A DNA stretch of 64,000 bases from Mikania micrantha (GCA_009363875.1 CM018698.1:53536067-53600066), one strand, 5' to 3'. Counted from the first letter of the stretch, positions 11,507 to 24,722 are shown. The notes: generated by a model not told the origin, from the sequence alone. Numbers and translations: made by a program.

Positions 11507-12190
11507 GGTCGTTTGGTTGGGTCTGAATTATTAAGTGCTGAATGATTAAGATGTTTGAATGATTAAGATGGTCTGAATGATTAAGTGCTGAACCAGTTAA
11601 GAGTGTTTGGTTCAAACATATGAATAAAAATAAAAAATCCCACATTTCTTTCAAAAACCTTACTCTACCCGACCCCATTTTCCCATCATCTCAAAAACCC
11701 TACCATACCCAACCCCATCTTCACATCGTCGTCAAGCGGGTGAAGCACCACCACGAGCACCACCTTGAAGCCATCTACCCCGTTGTCGATCTTCGGCTTC
11801 CCTCGTCTCCCTCGCCGCAGATCTTCGTCCTCGAGCAACCATGAAGCCAGTCGCCTCCCCATCTTCATCATCGGTCCAGCAAGCTGTATGATCGCCACAC
11901 CCATCGACATTCGATCATAGCCCCTTCACACCCCCCCTTCACAGCCCTGTCGCCGGTCCTATCAGTCGTCGACGTCGCCGCCCCTGTCGGTGTCTGATGG
12001 TGCCAAGCCCTAGCCCCGCCCAAGTCCCAGCCCCTCCGCCTTCATGTCTGAATGGTTTAGACCTTCATTCAAACATTGGTTCCATTCAGATGTGTGTTTT
12101 TTTCGCGAAACAAACGGTCATAATCTGAACCATTCAGATTCAGACCCATTCAGATTCAGACCTATTCAAACCCAAACAAACAACCCTTTA
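11507..12190. mobile_element. Non-autonomous DNA transposon with GC-rich core
   Basis: The left end GGGTCGTTTGGTTGGGTCTG and the right end (complement GGGTTGTTTGTTTGGGTTTG) are inverted repeats. Subterminal GAATGATTAAG and CATTCAGATTCAGACC words follow. The core 11640-12040 is rich in C and could be captured sequence, but its 74-residue open frame is low-complexity and not convincing. No clean target duplication was found, so hAT versus PIF-Harbinger is undecided. Confidence 0.55.
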
Positions 12191-12461
12191 CAGTTTGGAT
12201 TTTAGGGCATGTTTTTTTAACTTTTAGGTTTTATATTTAGGTTTAGGGTTTGTTTTTACAATTTTGGTTTTATTATTAGTGTTTATTGTTTATGATTTAA
12301 GATTTAGGTTTTAGGGAATTACAAGCTTGTTTCAATGATATAAAAATGAATTCAATCAGAGTTTGTTTGGCTAGTTTTGAGTTTTTTAAAAATCTTTTTT
12401 AGCCTTCTTAGGAAAAAGACATTTCAGAAGAACAAACCCCCTATATATTAGAGTAAAAGAT

Positions 12462-12463
<2 letters not shown>

Positions 12464-12500
<37 letters not shown>
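12464..12500. repeat. (TA)n microsatellite
   Basis: AT repeat preceded by ATTAGAGTAAAAGAT, the same word that precedes the tract at 10199. The stretch 12190-12450 before it holds only T-rich sequence. Confidence 0.9.
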
Positions 12501-12502
<2 letters not shown>

Positions 12503-12504
12503 TT

Positions 12505-12960
12505 ATGTTAAACTAAATAAGCTTCTTATTTAAAAAGTCTAACAAGAATATTGCGTCATTAGATCACTAATTAACGGTTATGATAAAATCAAGTTGTTTG
12601 AATGTATTTTAGCAATAACTTCTTTTGTTGACTTTTTATCAAGTTCTCTCATCTTTTTTAAACGTTCATAAATTTTACATACAACAATATTTTTTGAAAA
12701 AAAATATATGTCTCATAAAAACGAGCAATTTTTTATCTTCCAAATTAATATATTGAAACTATAGAAAAAAATTAGTTCATTGTATCTTTTGTATATATTA
12801 TTGTGTCTTTTGTGTTTTTCTGCTCAATGTTGTGTTTTCCTGAATAATTTAAGGCATAATAATGTTGCAAAATAAAAAATGTCAAGCAAGGATGAAACAA
12901 TGACGAGTATGCATGGCACAATAATCTCTAGAAAAGACATAATTAATGGTAGTGTGATCA
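12505..12960. mobile_element. Partial copy of the 5240-6420 hairpin element
   Basis: Matches its left arm and start of the interior in order: TTTTGTTGACTTTTTATCAA, AAACGTTCATAAATTTTACAT, TATTGTGTCTTTTGTG, CAAGCAAGGATG. The right arm is missing. Confidence 0.65.
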
Positions 12961-13513
12961 CATATATTTTTAGAAAACATATTAAAAGAATACAATTGTA
13001 TTATTTTACTATATTTTGTTTTTAAAATCTTTATAATTAATCTTTAAAAACATATGTTTCTTCTTATCGTGTTATATGCATTCTTCATTTTATTTTACGT
13101 TTTAATTTTTTTTGTTTTATCTTGTCATAACTATATATATAAACACATCTATTTAATGGTAGTGTGATCACATTGTTAATTGCAGATATGACTTTACACA
13201 AATATCGAACTTACAAATAAATGAAAATCTAGAATTAATATCCGAACTATTCGAAATTTTCAAAATTGGTATCCGAATATGAATTTTCAAATATCTGAAC
13301 TTTCTGATATCCAATTTTTCGGATATTTCGAATTGGATTTTCGGATATTTCGTATTCGGATTCGTACATATTTTTTGGAAGACCTCTACCTATATATTCA
13401 TCCTATAAAACCAAAAAAAAAATTCTTCCCAATATTTTGATGAGATACGTGTCAGCATCATAGACAATTTAAAAATTAGTTTTCCTTTAATTTCTTTTCT
13501 ATCAAATAGTAGC

Positions 13514-13788
13514 CTAAAATCCGTGTATTACATGGCTTGAATAATTAGAAAAATAATTTATTAATATAAATAATATTAAATATTTACTAATTATAAAATT
13601 AAATTCTAAGATAAGATATAATTGAAATATTGTTATAATTTATTTAATTTTTTGATATTTAATTATATAATTTAATTAATAAAAATTATAAATGTCTATT
13701 AGGAGAAAGATACATGAATAAAATTTTCAGATTTCACCAAAAAGCGACATGTATCTCATAGAAACACTTATTTATCATAGTAGGTAGA
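13514..13788 (-). mobile_element. Short Helitron (degenerate)
   Basis: On the minus strand the 5' end TCTACCTACTATGATAAATA at 13788 and a hairpin-like CCATGTAATACACGG near 13520 before the end fit a Helitron. Terminal CTAG is altered to TAGG. The preceding 12960-13510 has no recognised feature except TCGGATATTTCG-type repeats at 13245-13370. Confidence 0.5.
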
Positions 13789-13976
13789 TTTGTTAGACAT
13801 TTTTTTTGTGATTTTTCTTCTCACACTTATACTAAATAATAATGATTTTATTCAATCTGCTAAATAATATGATAAAAAAACATCAGTCATATCACTTAAT
13901 TTTTTTATAAAATTATCTTGATAAAATATGACATGTTATTTAAAATAATTAATTTTATAATTTATTTATTTAACTT

Positions 13977-14292
13977 ATGTAATGTTAAATAATAATATTA
14001 AATTTTATGTGTACTTTTTTTATATTCTTAAAATAAAAAAGATTTGTTATTATATTATATTAATACAAATATCGCTTAAATTTTTATCACCAATCCGATT
14101 ATGCAGATTTAAGGGGAACGATTGTAAAAAAAGTAAAAGTTTTTATAAGATTTATAATATTTATGTTCACAATATTAACAGGATTGGTTGAGATTTCAAA
14201 ATATATATATACCGTCAAAAATAAAAAATCAAGGTAGGTGGTTGTCCCCCACCTGGCCACCCATAAATATGGATACGTCACTAGTTGTGACA
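13977..14292 (-). mobile_element. Non-autonomous element, family shared with 39418-39730
   Basis: The minus strand begins AGTGACGTATCCATATTTAT near 14286 and contains GATTGGTGATAAAAATTTAA; both have counterparts in the plus-strand copy at 39418. No termini with target duplications were resolved. Confidence 0.5.
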
Positions 14293-14299
14293 AACCTTA

Positions 14300-15545
14300 C
14301 ATGGGATGACATAACCTAAGATCGTGTTTGATCCTAGTAAATCTCATATTGTCACATTTATGTGAGATATACTATGATATAAAGAATGTCCAAACTAATA
14401 TACCATCAACGCATTTTGTCATGTTGGTTGTGAATGAATAGTTTAAAGTTAAACATGCTTGTGTGAGATTAATTCTTAGGGCATAACCACCAAAAAAGTC
14501 TCCATACAAGCAACACAAAGTAAAATCATAAATTCCTAAAAAAAAACAGAGAGAACAATATTTGTTTTTTGAATTTTTTTTATTATTATCTTACCTTTTG
14601 TACCCTAAGAGATAATTAAAGAAAAACATATTAGAAGAAAGCATGTAATTCAAATCTGGATTGGTAACGAGTAATTAAGATGAAACAGCTGATATTAACT
14701 TGTGGGCGTAACCACAATATTCAACAATAAGGTTTTTTAAGAAGTTTAGTTATATTTGTAAATATCAAAGGGCTTATAGTGTGGTAATATCCCTTTAACT
14801 TTTGTTATGATAGGACTTAGGTTTAGAACTTTTTAATTATTAGCAATTATTTCTAGATAAACAAAAATTTTTCCTAGTGCGAGTTTTCTTCAAGATAATG
14901 GGTTCAAAGTTTCAAGTTTGTTGAGTAGTATTAGATTTAACGGTTTAAAAAGAAAATGAATAATTTTAAATAATTTCTTTAAATTTCTAACAGTTGTCAA
15001 TTTGACTTGGAAAGTCTTGCCATTAACTCTTTGTTATCTTGTAAAATCGTGTTGCTTTTAAAATCCGGATTGCAGGTGACATGTATGAACATAAAAGATG
15101 ATGAGATTTTTTTTATTTATTTTTGAAATTATTATTTACCTTGATAATCTCCATTTTTATATTTTTAATTATGTTCAAACTAAAATTATTATAGACTCAA
15201 AGAATATAAAACCTAAGGCTATGTGTACTCATCACACATAACTTATTTTATGTAGACGTCATTAAACGTCATATATAAGATCACTTGCATAACTTACTTT
15301 TCACCCTATAGGGTTATTATCGCTTTGATCATGCCCTTTCAAAAGCTTGGTTCCAACGGTATTTTTTCTTGGATTGAGATGGCCATCACACAAAAGCCAC
15401 TGTGACCACGGTCATCTTACATTGGTCACGACCTTGTCACGGCAGGCATGTAATGGTGGGGGTGTGATGGGGAAAAAAGACAGGCATGCAAAGGGGACAT
15501 CCTTCATAACAAATGGTCTAATTGTTACTTTAAACTAAACTAGTC
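14300..15545. other. No recognised gene or element
   Basis: AT-rich sequence with no supported coding. A 63-codon frame at 15347 has no recognisable domain and was not accepted. Confidence 0.5.
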
Positions 15546-15550
15546 TTTTA

Positions 15551-16024
15551 CACTGTTGTAAAAATCGGCCTACGTGGCGCCTAGGTGCCCATCAATTGTC
15601 TTGATTTTGGCTTACACGGTGCCTAGGCGGGGCCTAGACGGCCTAGTCAGATTTTTATTTTTATTTTTGACCTTTTTTTAACTTTTTTCTGGTAAAAAGT
15701 GACTAATTTCATGATTATTTATACATTTTTCAAACAAAAATCATTAATATGTCTCTGAAACATCGAATCCAATCAGTAAGCATCAAAATTCATCTCTAAA
15801 CTTTGAATTCAGTGTTTGAGTTTGCACTTTGAAGTACTTTATTTAGTATATTTAAGTTTATATTTTAAATATTTGAAAGTATTATATTAAATTATTGATA
15901 TTAATGTGTATATATATTATATATTTGTAAAATTACATATAAAATTTTCAATCTGCCTAGCGCCGATTAATCCTTAGGCGGTCCCTTACCGCCCGACTAG
16001 CGCCTAGCGACTTCTGCAACTATG
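15551..16024 (+). mobile_element. hAT-type MITE with 8-bp target duplication
   Basis: Left end CACTGTTGTAAAAATCG, right end complement CATAGTTGCAGAAGTCG. The flanks at 15543-15550 and 16025-16032 are both GTCTTTTA. Subterminal GCCTAGGCG / CGCCTAGCG words. A reverse-oriented diverged copy lies at about 42543-43070. Confidence 0.8.
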
Positions 16025-16032
16025 GTCTTTTA

Positions 16033-16197
16033 TTACGGAGCGTTGCCATCAAAACAAGGCACTAACTTCGAAACCCTCATGCATTTCGGAACATTAAGGA
16101 AAAACTAAAACCATTACACAAAAACAAGGGCAAACAAAGTTGCGTGTGAAATTTTTTTGAAATAAAAACCATAAAAATTTAAAAAAATTATGTTGAC

Positions 16198-16234
<37 letters not shown>

Positions 16235-18090
16235 TGTTGTTGTTAGCATTTGAGGCAACCGGTTCTCAAGAATCACGAACAAACTCATGTCGTCAAAATG
16301 AGCTAGTGTTAAAAATCACAAAAGTGTAGCATTGATCTGGTTAAAAAAGAAAAGATAAGTATATAAATTAGTTGTGACGGCTTGATTATAAATATTAACA
16401 TGTAAATAAAAAGGAACACCACAACAAAGGATTTATATGTATGTATTTATGTAATAATTTGGAAACCCACTTATATTAGTTGGTGTAAAATTCAAATTTT
16501 TTTCCTTTTGTTGTATTATGGCGTATGATATGTGTTATTATATAAAAATAAAAAAATAAAAAAAATTATAAGTATTTATTACACATATGCTATCGAATTA
16601 CATTTTTACATTGTGTAACATTAAAAATTATATTTGTAACACAATGTAAAAAACGCATATAAATTTTTTATTTATACTTTTTTATTTTCTTATCATAACA
16701 TATATTGTTATATTGAGTGTTACACAGTGTTTTACGGATTTTCTCAACTAAAGTTTGTTACCCAATATATATGTTATTATTATTTCACTTTGCTATATAA
16801 TTAAATCCCTATTCAAAATTTAGACAACGTATAAATTTTAGATATGTGAAATTTTGTGTTATCAGTTGTGGACTCAAATTTAGGTAGTGAAATCATCCAT
16901 TCATAAATTTTGGATATCTAAAGTTCAGGTATCTGAATTTTAGATATATTCAAATTTGAACACCTATGCTAAACCATAGGTTTAAGTAAAGATGAATTAA
17001 CCATTACACCAAAGCCAATTTTTGTTAGAAATATTCTTTGCAACCTTTTCTAAGAAAATAAATAAAAACCATTGTTGCTACCCAAAATTGTATTTTACAT
17101 TATGTAATTCTTGCCGACAAATTTAGAGCGAAATATACAAGTCATTTTAAATCAAATAAAAAAACTTTTTAAACTTAGTTAAATATATTTTAACATGTCT
17201 ATTTTCTTTGTCTTCATGTTTAAATACGATGAAAAAGATGCTTTTAATATTTAACTTCATCTTCGTGTCTTCATCCTGACCGGATTGATTATTTGAATTC
17301 AACAATAGGAGGTGATTTAGATTCCATGTTGAGAAAATTATCTTCCATGTGAATTTGATTTTGAAGAAAAAAATTCAAGGCTGAGATTAGACTTTGACTT
17401 GAGATTAGATTTGAAAAAACTAATTTTAACAAACAACTTCCCAAGTTTTCAAACAAACAAATAAACTATCTTCTATGGGTTTTGAAAAAATAAAAATTCG
17501 AATCATATATGAAACCAAAAACCAATCCTAATTTTTATTTAGATAGATTTGGGTCAAATAAATATTTTTTTTAATTGGGATTGCATTAAAAATGAAATGT
17601 ATTAAATTTTGTTTATTTGGATCAAATAGTTGAGTTCAATAAAAAAAATTAACTCGTATAACTCCACTAAGATCATCCAAATCTGTGTTTTTTTTTTCCG
17701 AACATTGATATACCATTGTTACGTATGTAGAACACTTTTTTTCTTTTATATGTATATGTAAATTAATCTCTGTTTAAAAGTAAACATCTGGGTAAGTTTA
17801 AGTTTATGTCAGTGTAGGTTTTAAGATAAAAAAAAATTACACCACTATTAACCAAATAAACAGTAATAAATCTACACATACATATAAAATAATAAAATGT
17901 TGTAAATGTATAATAACGTTTTCTCATAACATATATTATACATTTACAATAATATGTTCTTTTATATGTATGTACAAATTCATATTTGTCTAACATCTTA
18001 CGCCAATGTAAGTTTCATTACGTTAAATATATATTTACAGTGTTACAATAATTACAATTATTTAAATATTAAACACATAAGAATTTGTAT
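16033..18090. other. No gene; microsatellite and short hairpin
   Basis: A (TA)n tract lies at 16199-16230. A hairpin around TTACACATATGC / TGTTACAA words occupies about 16500-16700 and may be a degraded MITE. The rest is AT-rich without coding. Confidence 0.45.
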
Positions 18091-18091
18091 C

Positions 18092-19020
18092 ACTACAGGA
18101 AAAACAAAATTTAGCGACAACAAAAGTCGTCGCAACAGCCGCCGTATTTCGTCGCTATAGGCTCTAGCGTCGACTTGTCGCCGCTACCCGGTCGTCTCTA
18201 TTGCTTCGTCGATGTTGCCCGGACTTGTCGTCGCTATATACTCAATTAAAATATATTTTTTTAAATTTAAATACTGATTTTAATTTAAAAAAATTATTAT
18301 TAATTTTGATTAAAATATTATTAAATATTAATTTTTTAATGATTTTTTCATCAGGGCTTGTCATCACTATAGGGTCTATCAAAAAAATTTTTTTCCATAT
18401 TTGAACCTGTTTATATATACCTGTTAAATTTAAATCTGGTAAACCTGCTATTAAATCTAAAACCATGCTAAATGCTAAAATTACCAAAACACAATTATCC
18501 TAATGCGCATGTACGCAAACCATGTTTTAAACTATAAATCTGAATCGAAATTCAACCACAAACGAAAGATAAATCAATCCAAACACAACCAATCTAGTTT
18601 TGAACAAAGTTAATCCAAACCAAGTGAAATCCTATTCACTCTCATCATCATCTTGTTCTTCGTCAAAGATAGGTTTGTAGGTGTTGTCAAAGGGGTTGTC
18701 AAAAGCTTTTTGGCGTCATATCAACTCGTTTATCTATTGTTGTATCATTATGTTGATTTCTTGTTGTTCTTGCCAACGAGCGTTTGCTTGTCATAATTCT
18801 TCATGCAAATCTTGATCGTGTGGTGTATACGACATACTTGGAGCCACGTCAGGGGTTACACTTTTCATCGTTCAGCCAACACCTCGAATGTGGCCACGCC
18901 TCTGTCTCAACGACCTTTCAAGAATTTCAACCTCATTAACTGGCGTATCATTGCCACACAAGCTTGACATTGATTTGTTTTTCTCGTCCATAATTTTACC
19001 CTACATTTAATCACTTAAAC
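18092..19020 (-). pseudogene. CACTA remnant with broken TNP1-like C-terminal coding
   Basis: CACTACAGGAAAAAC begins at 18095 and is followed by GTCGTCGCTATA-type subterminal repeats to about 18240. From 18992 back to 18620 the minus strand has an open reading with codons for a basic RQRRGHIRGVG stretch and a later Gln/Glu-rich, coiled-coil-like segment ending in an acidic tail (EEQDDDES). It is interrupted by at least four in-frame stops. The arrangement resembles the C-terminal part of TNP1-type proteins of CACTA elements; that identity is inference from composition and context. Confidence 0.5.
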
Positions 19021-19079
19021 CTTAAACGGGTCGAAGAAATATTACACAAAACCTAAGTTTCAAACAGGTCAAAATTAAC

Positions 19080-19590
19080 TAAACATACTTGTATGCAGTT
19101 ACAACATACAATTACAACTCCAAACGGGTTATTATAACCTAAACTCACATACAAAGACATATAACACAAAATCAAAGTTCAAGCGGGTCAAAATTAACCA
19201 AACATACTCATATACACTTAAAACATGCAATTGCAACTCCAAACGGGTCAAGATTAAGCAAACATACTTATATACACTTATAACATACAATTGCAACTCT
19301 AAACGGGTCAAGATTAAGCAAACATACTTATATACACTTACAGCATACAATTACAACTCTAAATGGGTCATTATAACCTAAACTCATATACAAAGACATA
19401 TTACACAAAATCAAAGTTACAAGCGAGTCAAGATTAACCAAACATACTCATATACACTTAAAACATGCAATTGCAACTCCAAACGTGTCAAGATTAAGCA
19501 AACATACTTATATACACTTACAACATACAATTGTAACTCCAAACAGGTTAAGATTAAGCAAACATATTTATATACACTTAAAAAAGATAG
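19080..19590. repeat. 60-bp tandem repeat array
   Basis: About eight units in exact 60-bp register share AAACGGGTCAAGATTAAGC and ATACACTTA.AACATACAATT. Units at 19140-19200 and 19380-19440 are a variant containing CAAAGACATAT.ACACAAAATC. Non-coding; likely part of the CACTA remnant. Confidence 0.85.
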
Positions 19591-19904
19591 TCTTATATAT
19601 TTACAAGAAAAAACTCAAAAATTTGAGTTGATCTTAATTGAGTTAGTTAGACTATCACACACATACACACAAATAAATGTATAAAAAGCTTACACCAATG
19701 TAAGTTGTCTTCACATGAAATATATATTTACAGTGTCACGCATTTGTTTTAAATGTTAAATACTTGTGAGTTATCATAAACACATAAAAGAAGATAATTT
19801 TTCATATATAATTTGGGAATGAAAAACTAAAATGCTTGAGTTGATCTTTTGACAGAGTTAGTTGGATTATTACAATTCAAATAGTTTAATAACGGATCTC
19901 TATC

Positions 19905-20445
19905 AGTGGCGGATCCTTTATTCAATGATGTCATTATATTTGTATGTTCTAGTTTTATAGTACCAGACTTAAATTTTTCGGGTTGGTTTTACCGTTCGGG
20001 TCGGTTTTACCGTTCGGGTCGGGTAACGCACATCACATATTAAAAAAACGATCAAATAAAAATCGTGAATAGAAATTAAAAAACACATAATATAAATTCG
20101 ATAGTTTTACAAATTAAAAAAATATATTTAGAGTTTTTTCTTATGAGTTTTCATTTTTTAAAAATGTTGCATTACATACTCGACCCACAACTTGTTGGAA
20201 TAACCATTTTTCAGTGTAACAAATGCAAAAATCATTCATATACTCATCTCCTATCTTCTTACATAGTTTCTTTTTCACATGCTTCATTTAAAAAAAACTC
20301 TTTCAACACTAGCCGTTGCAATTGGTGCTGTCACTAGTCCAAAAACCGATGATGTCACTTAAAACACCGTTTGTAAATATCCATATACGCAAAAAAAATC
20401 AATGATGTCCGGTGACATCGATACCAATAAACTACCTCCGCCCAT
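19905..20445. mobile_element. Non-autonomous DNA transposon with 10-bp target duplication
   Basis: GATCTCTATC stands at 19895-19904 and again at 20446-20455. Ends AGTGGCGGA and (complement of right) ATGGGCGGA are short inverted repeats. The duplication length fits a Mutator-type element. No transposase. Confidence 0.7.
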
Positions 20446-20689
20446 GATCTCTATCCTATATAAAATATTAGAATAATTGAAAATATTTTATACATGTTTA
20501 GTTTTAAACGGATTGGTTCGATTATTGGTTGATAGCAAAATTATAACCTAAATGGATAATCGATTTTTTTTAAAAGCATACATGCATAGAACCGAACGTT
20601 TCGTTTTTGATTGGGTTCACTTATTTTGATTCGGTTAAGTTATTTATTTCGGTTATGATCAAGTTATTTAGGTTTCATGAACACCGTAG

Positions 20690-20827
20690 TTAATATGCAT
20701 ATGATGTTGTTATGAATATGACCGAGTCCTTTATGGAGTTTTTTTTTTACTAAAATCATGTTTATGAAAAAACTATCTATTAAAATATTGTCCCTTTAAA
20801 ACTATTTCCTAAAATGGTTTTTTTTAA
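20690..20827. repeat. Outer part of a large inverted repeat, left arm (A)
   Basis: Reverse complement matches about 34690-34835 (for example the words ATAGTTTTT and GTAAAAAAAAAACTCC). Continues at 26785-27236 once the first MULE is removed. The stretch 20456-20690 before it has no recognised feature. Confidence 0.7.
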
Positions 20828-20871
20828 GGGTGTTGTTATTCTCACACCCACATTTTTTAAAAATACACCCC

Positions 20872-21147
20872 TGAGACGGCCCGTAATGGCCAGTACGGCC
20901 CGTCTCAGGCCTCAGTCAAACATCCGCTCCTGACAACCTGTGACAATGATTGGGAGCAAGACGGGCCGTACTGGCCAGGACGGCCCGTCTCATTCATCGT
21001 ACAGACATTCCCTGCAACCTAGTACAATGATTTGACAGCAAGACGGCCCGTACTGGCCAGTACGGCCCGTCTTGCTTTTTCAATTCTGACAAAAGGACAT
21101 TGATTTGACCCAGTACGGGCCGTAAAGGCCATTACGGGCCGTCTTGA
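20872..21147. repeat. MULE-1 left array of ACGGCCCGT palindromic modules
   Basis: Four modules at about 20874-20911, 20963-20999, 21040-21075 and 21108-21146. Each is a pair of inverted 9-13-bp arms (AAGACGGSCCGT and its complement) around a TGGCC centre. Spacers of 40-70 bases between modules are unrelated. Confidence 0.9.
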
Positions 21148-21162
21148 ACATTTTCAAATTTG

Positions 21163-21169
21163 TATATAA
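21163..21169 (+). promoter_or_regulatory. TATA box of the MULE-1 transposase gene
   Basis: TATATAA lies directly after the left module array and about 75 bases before the ATG at 21242. Confidence 0.55.
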
Positions 21170-21241
21170 GCATGAATCATTTCAAACGAACGCGTAACTT
21201 TCGAATTCAAATATATTTCACGATAATTCATATCTGTAACG

Positions 21242-24150
21242 ATGTCGTTTTGGGACGGGAGTTTTTTCAACTATTCTGTGCCATATTTGAACGAAGAGCC
21301 TCCTGTCGAGTATTCATACGGTATGATAGATCTGAATGCTGAACCTAACGCTGATGTCGGTTTTGACAGTCAAGCATCGTAAGGTATTTATTATTGTTTT
21401 TATATGTCAGGAGTTTATGACTGAGGAAGCGCTGGTAGGGTGGGTGAAAAGTAAAGCAGTAGACAATGGTTACATTGTAGTCAAAAGAAGAACGAAGAAA
21501 TCAAAGACAACAGGCAGTGTAATCAAAGTTTGGCTCATGTGTGACCGTGGTGGCGAGCACAATAGCATCGCAATCCTTAGACGGTTAGGTAGCAAGAAAA
21601 TCGGTTGTCCGTTTCAACTGGTAGGGTTATACAACGAAGTTCGTGAATCCTGGAAATTACAGGTGATTAACGACAATCACAATCACGAAGCTGCTCAGAA
21701 TCTAGAGGGTCATCCATATGTTAGAAGATTCACGCAGGAGGAAGAAGATCTGGTTGAGAATCTGACCGAGCGACACATGGATCCTCGTAACATACTTTCG
21801 AGCATAAAGAAACATAACCCTGAAAATGTATCCATCCCTAGGGATGTATACAATTTACAGCAGAAGCTAAAAAACAAGAAGAAATTCAGTGATACTCCAA
21901 TGCAGGTCCTGGAAAACGTGCTTCACAGTCAGCGGTACGTTTACTATACCCGGAGGATCCTGAAACAAACGTCGTGGAAGACATTTTCTTCTGTCATCCA
22001 AAATCGTATTGCTGGTGGCGTGCATTTCCGCACGTACTGATGATGGACGCGACGTACAAAACCAACCAGTACATGCTTCCATTTATTCAAATTGTTGGCG
22101 TGACTTCCACACACCAGACGTTTAGTATTGCTCACGCGTTCGTAAGCAAAGAGCGTGAGTAGAACGTCTGGGTCTTGGAAATGGCTAAGAGTATGTTGAA
22201 TAAGTGTATGGAGCCACCTGTGATCATAACAGATCGAGACCTTGCTGTTATGAATGTGTGCCGTAAAGTGTTTCCAGAAGCTGCAAAATATCTCTGCAGA
22301 TGGCACATAGACGAAAATATTGCCAAACACTGCAAGGCAAGCTTTTCTGACGCAGACTGGAAGAAATTCAAAGGTCGATGGGCGAATTTGTGTAACTCTC
22401 CGACAACAGAGTTATACGACTACAACTACAACCGTCTGTACGAAAGACTTATCAAAGACGACAAAAAAAGTAAGCATCATATACCATAATTATTATCATC
22501 ATATCATCATTGGTTTTTTGTTTCATTTCAGGGGTTCTGGAGTATCTGACGCACACCTGGTTAAACAGTTACAGAGATATGTTTGTAACAGCATGGACCA
22601 ATAGAACGCGCAACTTTGGTCAACGTACAACAAACCGGGTGGAAAGTCAGCACTCGAACCTAAAACGATTCCTCAGATCACCAAACAACACCCTTGCCTC
22701 GCTTGTAGGTTTCGTAAATGAAATCGTGCAAGCACAGGAGGTAAAAATGAAACACGATTTTGAAACGAGCTTGATTAAAACTATGGGTCATCATAAACTA
22801 CCAATATTTGATAACCTTCGAGGAAAGGTGTCCCATAAAGCTCTTGATTTGTTGGTCGAGTAAAAAGACAAAATAAGAGTCATGCGTGACAAAAATATGA
22901 CGTGTGGCCACCAGATTTGGACGAGTTGTGGGTTGCCGTGCGCTTGTAATATATCAAAATATTACAACACAGGTTCGTAATATTAAATATAAATCTTAGA
23001 TGTTTCGCACGTATTAGTTTTATATTAATTCTAATTATAAATTATGCAGATAACAAAATACCGCTCTCAGATATAGATATTTTTTGGACAAAACTTAACG
23101 CAGCTAACCCAACACTGTTAGAAGAAAAAAGAAATAGATGTTATAGGACAAATGGGTTTGGTTACAGAAGAAATAAATTTCAAACCTCCTGAAATAAAAA
23201 AGAGTCTAATAAAGAAGGTCTTGGCGCAGGTATTTCCAAACAAAAGAGACAAAAAGGCGCCTTCAGTTCAAAAATATACACGTGGTCGTCCAACTTTAAA
23301 GGCACAGAAACAAAAAGAGCAAGAGCAAGACATTGTTAAAGATAATTTAGCGTCCCAAGAAAGTACATTTGAACCTTCAAGGCATAGTTCGTTTACAGCT
23401 GTGACCGAGAATAGTCAGAAACCCGTATTTCGGCGCTGTCGTTCCACATCGGTATCAAAAGCAATGCCACCATCGGACTCGCTAAGTCAAAACGAATTCC
23501 GTTTTCCACGTAACATGAAGCCAGAAGGATTAAACAATGTTTATCGATTTGGTCATCACATCCTTCCTCTCCTTCAACCTTACGTGATAAACATACAAGA
23601 TGTCCAGCCAGATGGTAACTGTGGTTTTCGTTCTGTAGCCGTGGGCTTAGGATTCGATGAAAGTCATTGGGCATTTATTCGACAACAACTCTTGCAGGAA
23701 TTGGATTTCAACGCAGATCTGTACAGATATGTGTTTAACTCCTATGACCCAGATTCTTATGATGTACTACGCAACACAATAAATTGGCAACAGATTGCAC
23801 CTGCTCCCGCCAAACATTGGATGTTTATGCATCACACAGGTTTAGTAATTGCTCAAAGATTTGGCGTAATCGTTCACGTTTTCAGCAGATGAGGTCCTCA
23901 AACCATTTTTCCTTTGTGGACATCTGCTAATAGTTTGCCGCAACATAACGTTGTATCAGTAATTCATCTTGGCCAACATTTCGTTAATGTTACCTTACAA
24001 GGATGTTATCCAATGCCAACGGTAAATCCTATCTGGAAACGTTACCGAAATGATGCCGCATCCGACTGGGAGTTCGTATATCATGACAGGCTGCAAGAAT
24101 ACCAAATATTTTTAGATGAAAATAAGTTGGTCGACTACATAGACGTTTAA
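21242..24150 (+). pseudogene. MULE-1 transposase fused to an OTU protease domain (decayed)
   Basis: The start MSFWD at 21242 is chosen because MULE-2 begins the same way; DLN-EP repeats follow. Then, from 21417: a FAR1/WRKY-GCM1-like zinc finger (Cys in CDRGGEH, Cys in GCPF, His pair in NHNHE); a MULE DDE transposase with Asp in DATYKTN, Asp in TDRDL, a CRWH motif and Glu in NRVESQHSNLK; a damaged SWIM-like TSCGLPC; a lysine-rich linker; and an OTU domain with the Cys of DGNCGF (near 23611) and His of GQHFVNV. Introns at 22470-22531 and 22973-23049 keep frame and match MULE-2. Lesions: frame loss before 21417, frameshifts near 21945 and 23115, stops near 22159, 22861 and 23890. OTU proteases normally cut ubiquitin or its relatives; the role here is unknown. 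Confidence 0.85.
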
Positions 24151-24227
24151 ATGTAATAAACAAATTCTTTAATGAAATATAATAAAAGTGAATTTTTTTT
24201 TTGAATTTAAAAAAAAAAATAGAACAG

Positions 24228-24722
24228 TACGGCCCGTAATGGCCAGTACGGCCCGTACTGTTCTAGATTAAATTCAATTTTTACTTTTCATTTTTTAGTT
24301 TTCCACACACATACACCCACATTTCCTCTCGTCTTGGTCTATACACCCCGTCTTGGTGCTTCAAACTTTCGATACCAGGTATGTATTTTCGCCCGTAGAT
24401 CATGAATATGTGTTTAGATTAGGTTTTGATCGAAATAGGACCTGTTTAGGGCGTTTTTAAGTTTTCGAAAAATGTACAAGACGGGCCGTCTTAGCCATTA
24501 CGGCCCGTCTTGCTCATTCAAAATTTAAATCAGTCAACAACAAGACGGGCCGTCATGACCATTACGGGCCGTCTTGTTCAATAAATGAAGAAGGTGACCT
24601 TTGGCCTGGTATGGCCAAGACGGGCCGTCATGCCCATTACGGGCCGTCTTGGCCATACCAGCCTAGTTTTGGCTTCGTATGGCCAAGACGGGCCGTCATG
24701 CCCATTACGGGCCATCTTGGCA
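24228..24722. repeat. MULE-1 middle array of palindromic modules
   Basis: Five modules at about 24228-24262, 24477-24513, 24541-24577, 24608-24652 and 24676-24722. The last two carry a longer arm (TATGGCCAAGACGGGCCGT). One lies upstream of gene 2 and four lie inside its predicted leader intron. Confidence 0.9.

Noticed and set aside
12200..12300. TTTAGGGTTT-like words suggesting interstitial telomere repeats
   Set aside because: Only one or two degenerate units; no tandem array.
19080..19590. CRISPR-like repeat-spacer array
   Set aside because: Units are contiguous 60-bp tandem repeats without unique spacers, in plant DNA.
21362..21410. Intron between the MSFWD start and the zinc finger in MULE-1
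   Set aside because: MULE-2 is coding across this stretch and no junction restores the frame; a deletion explains it better.
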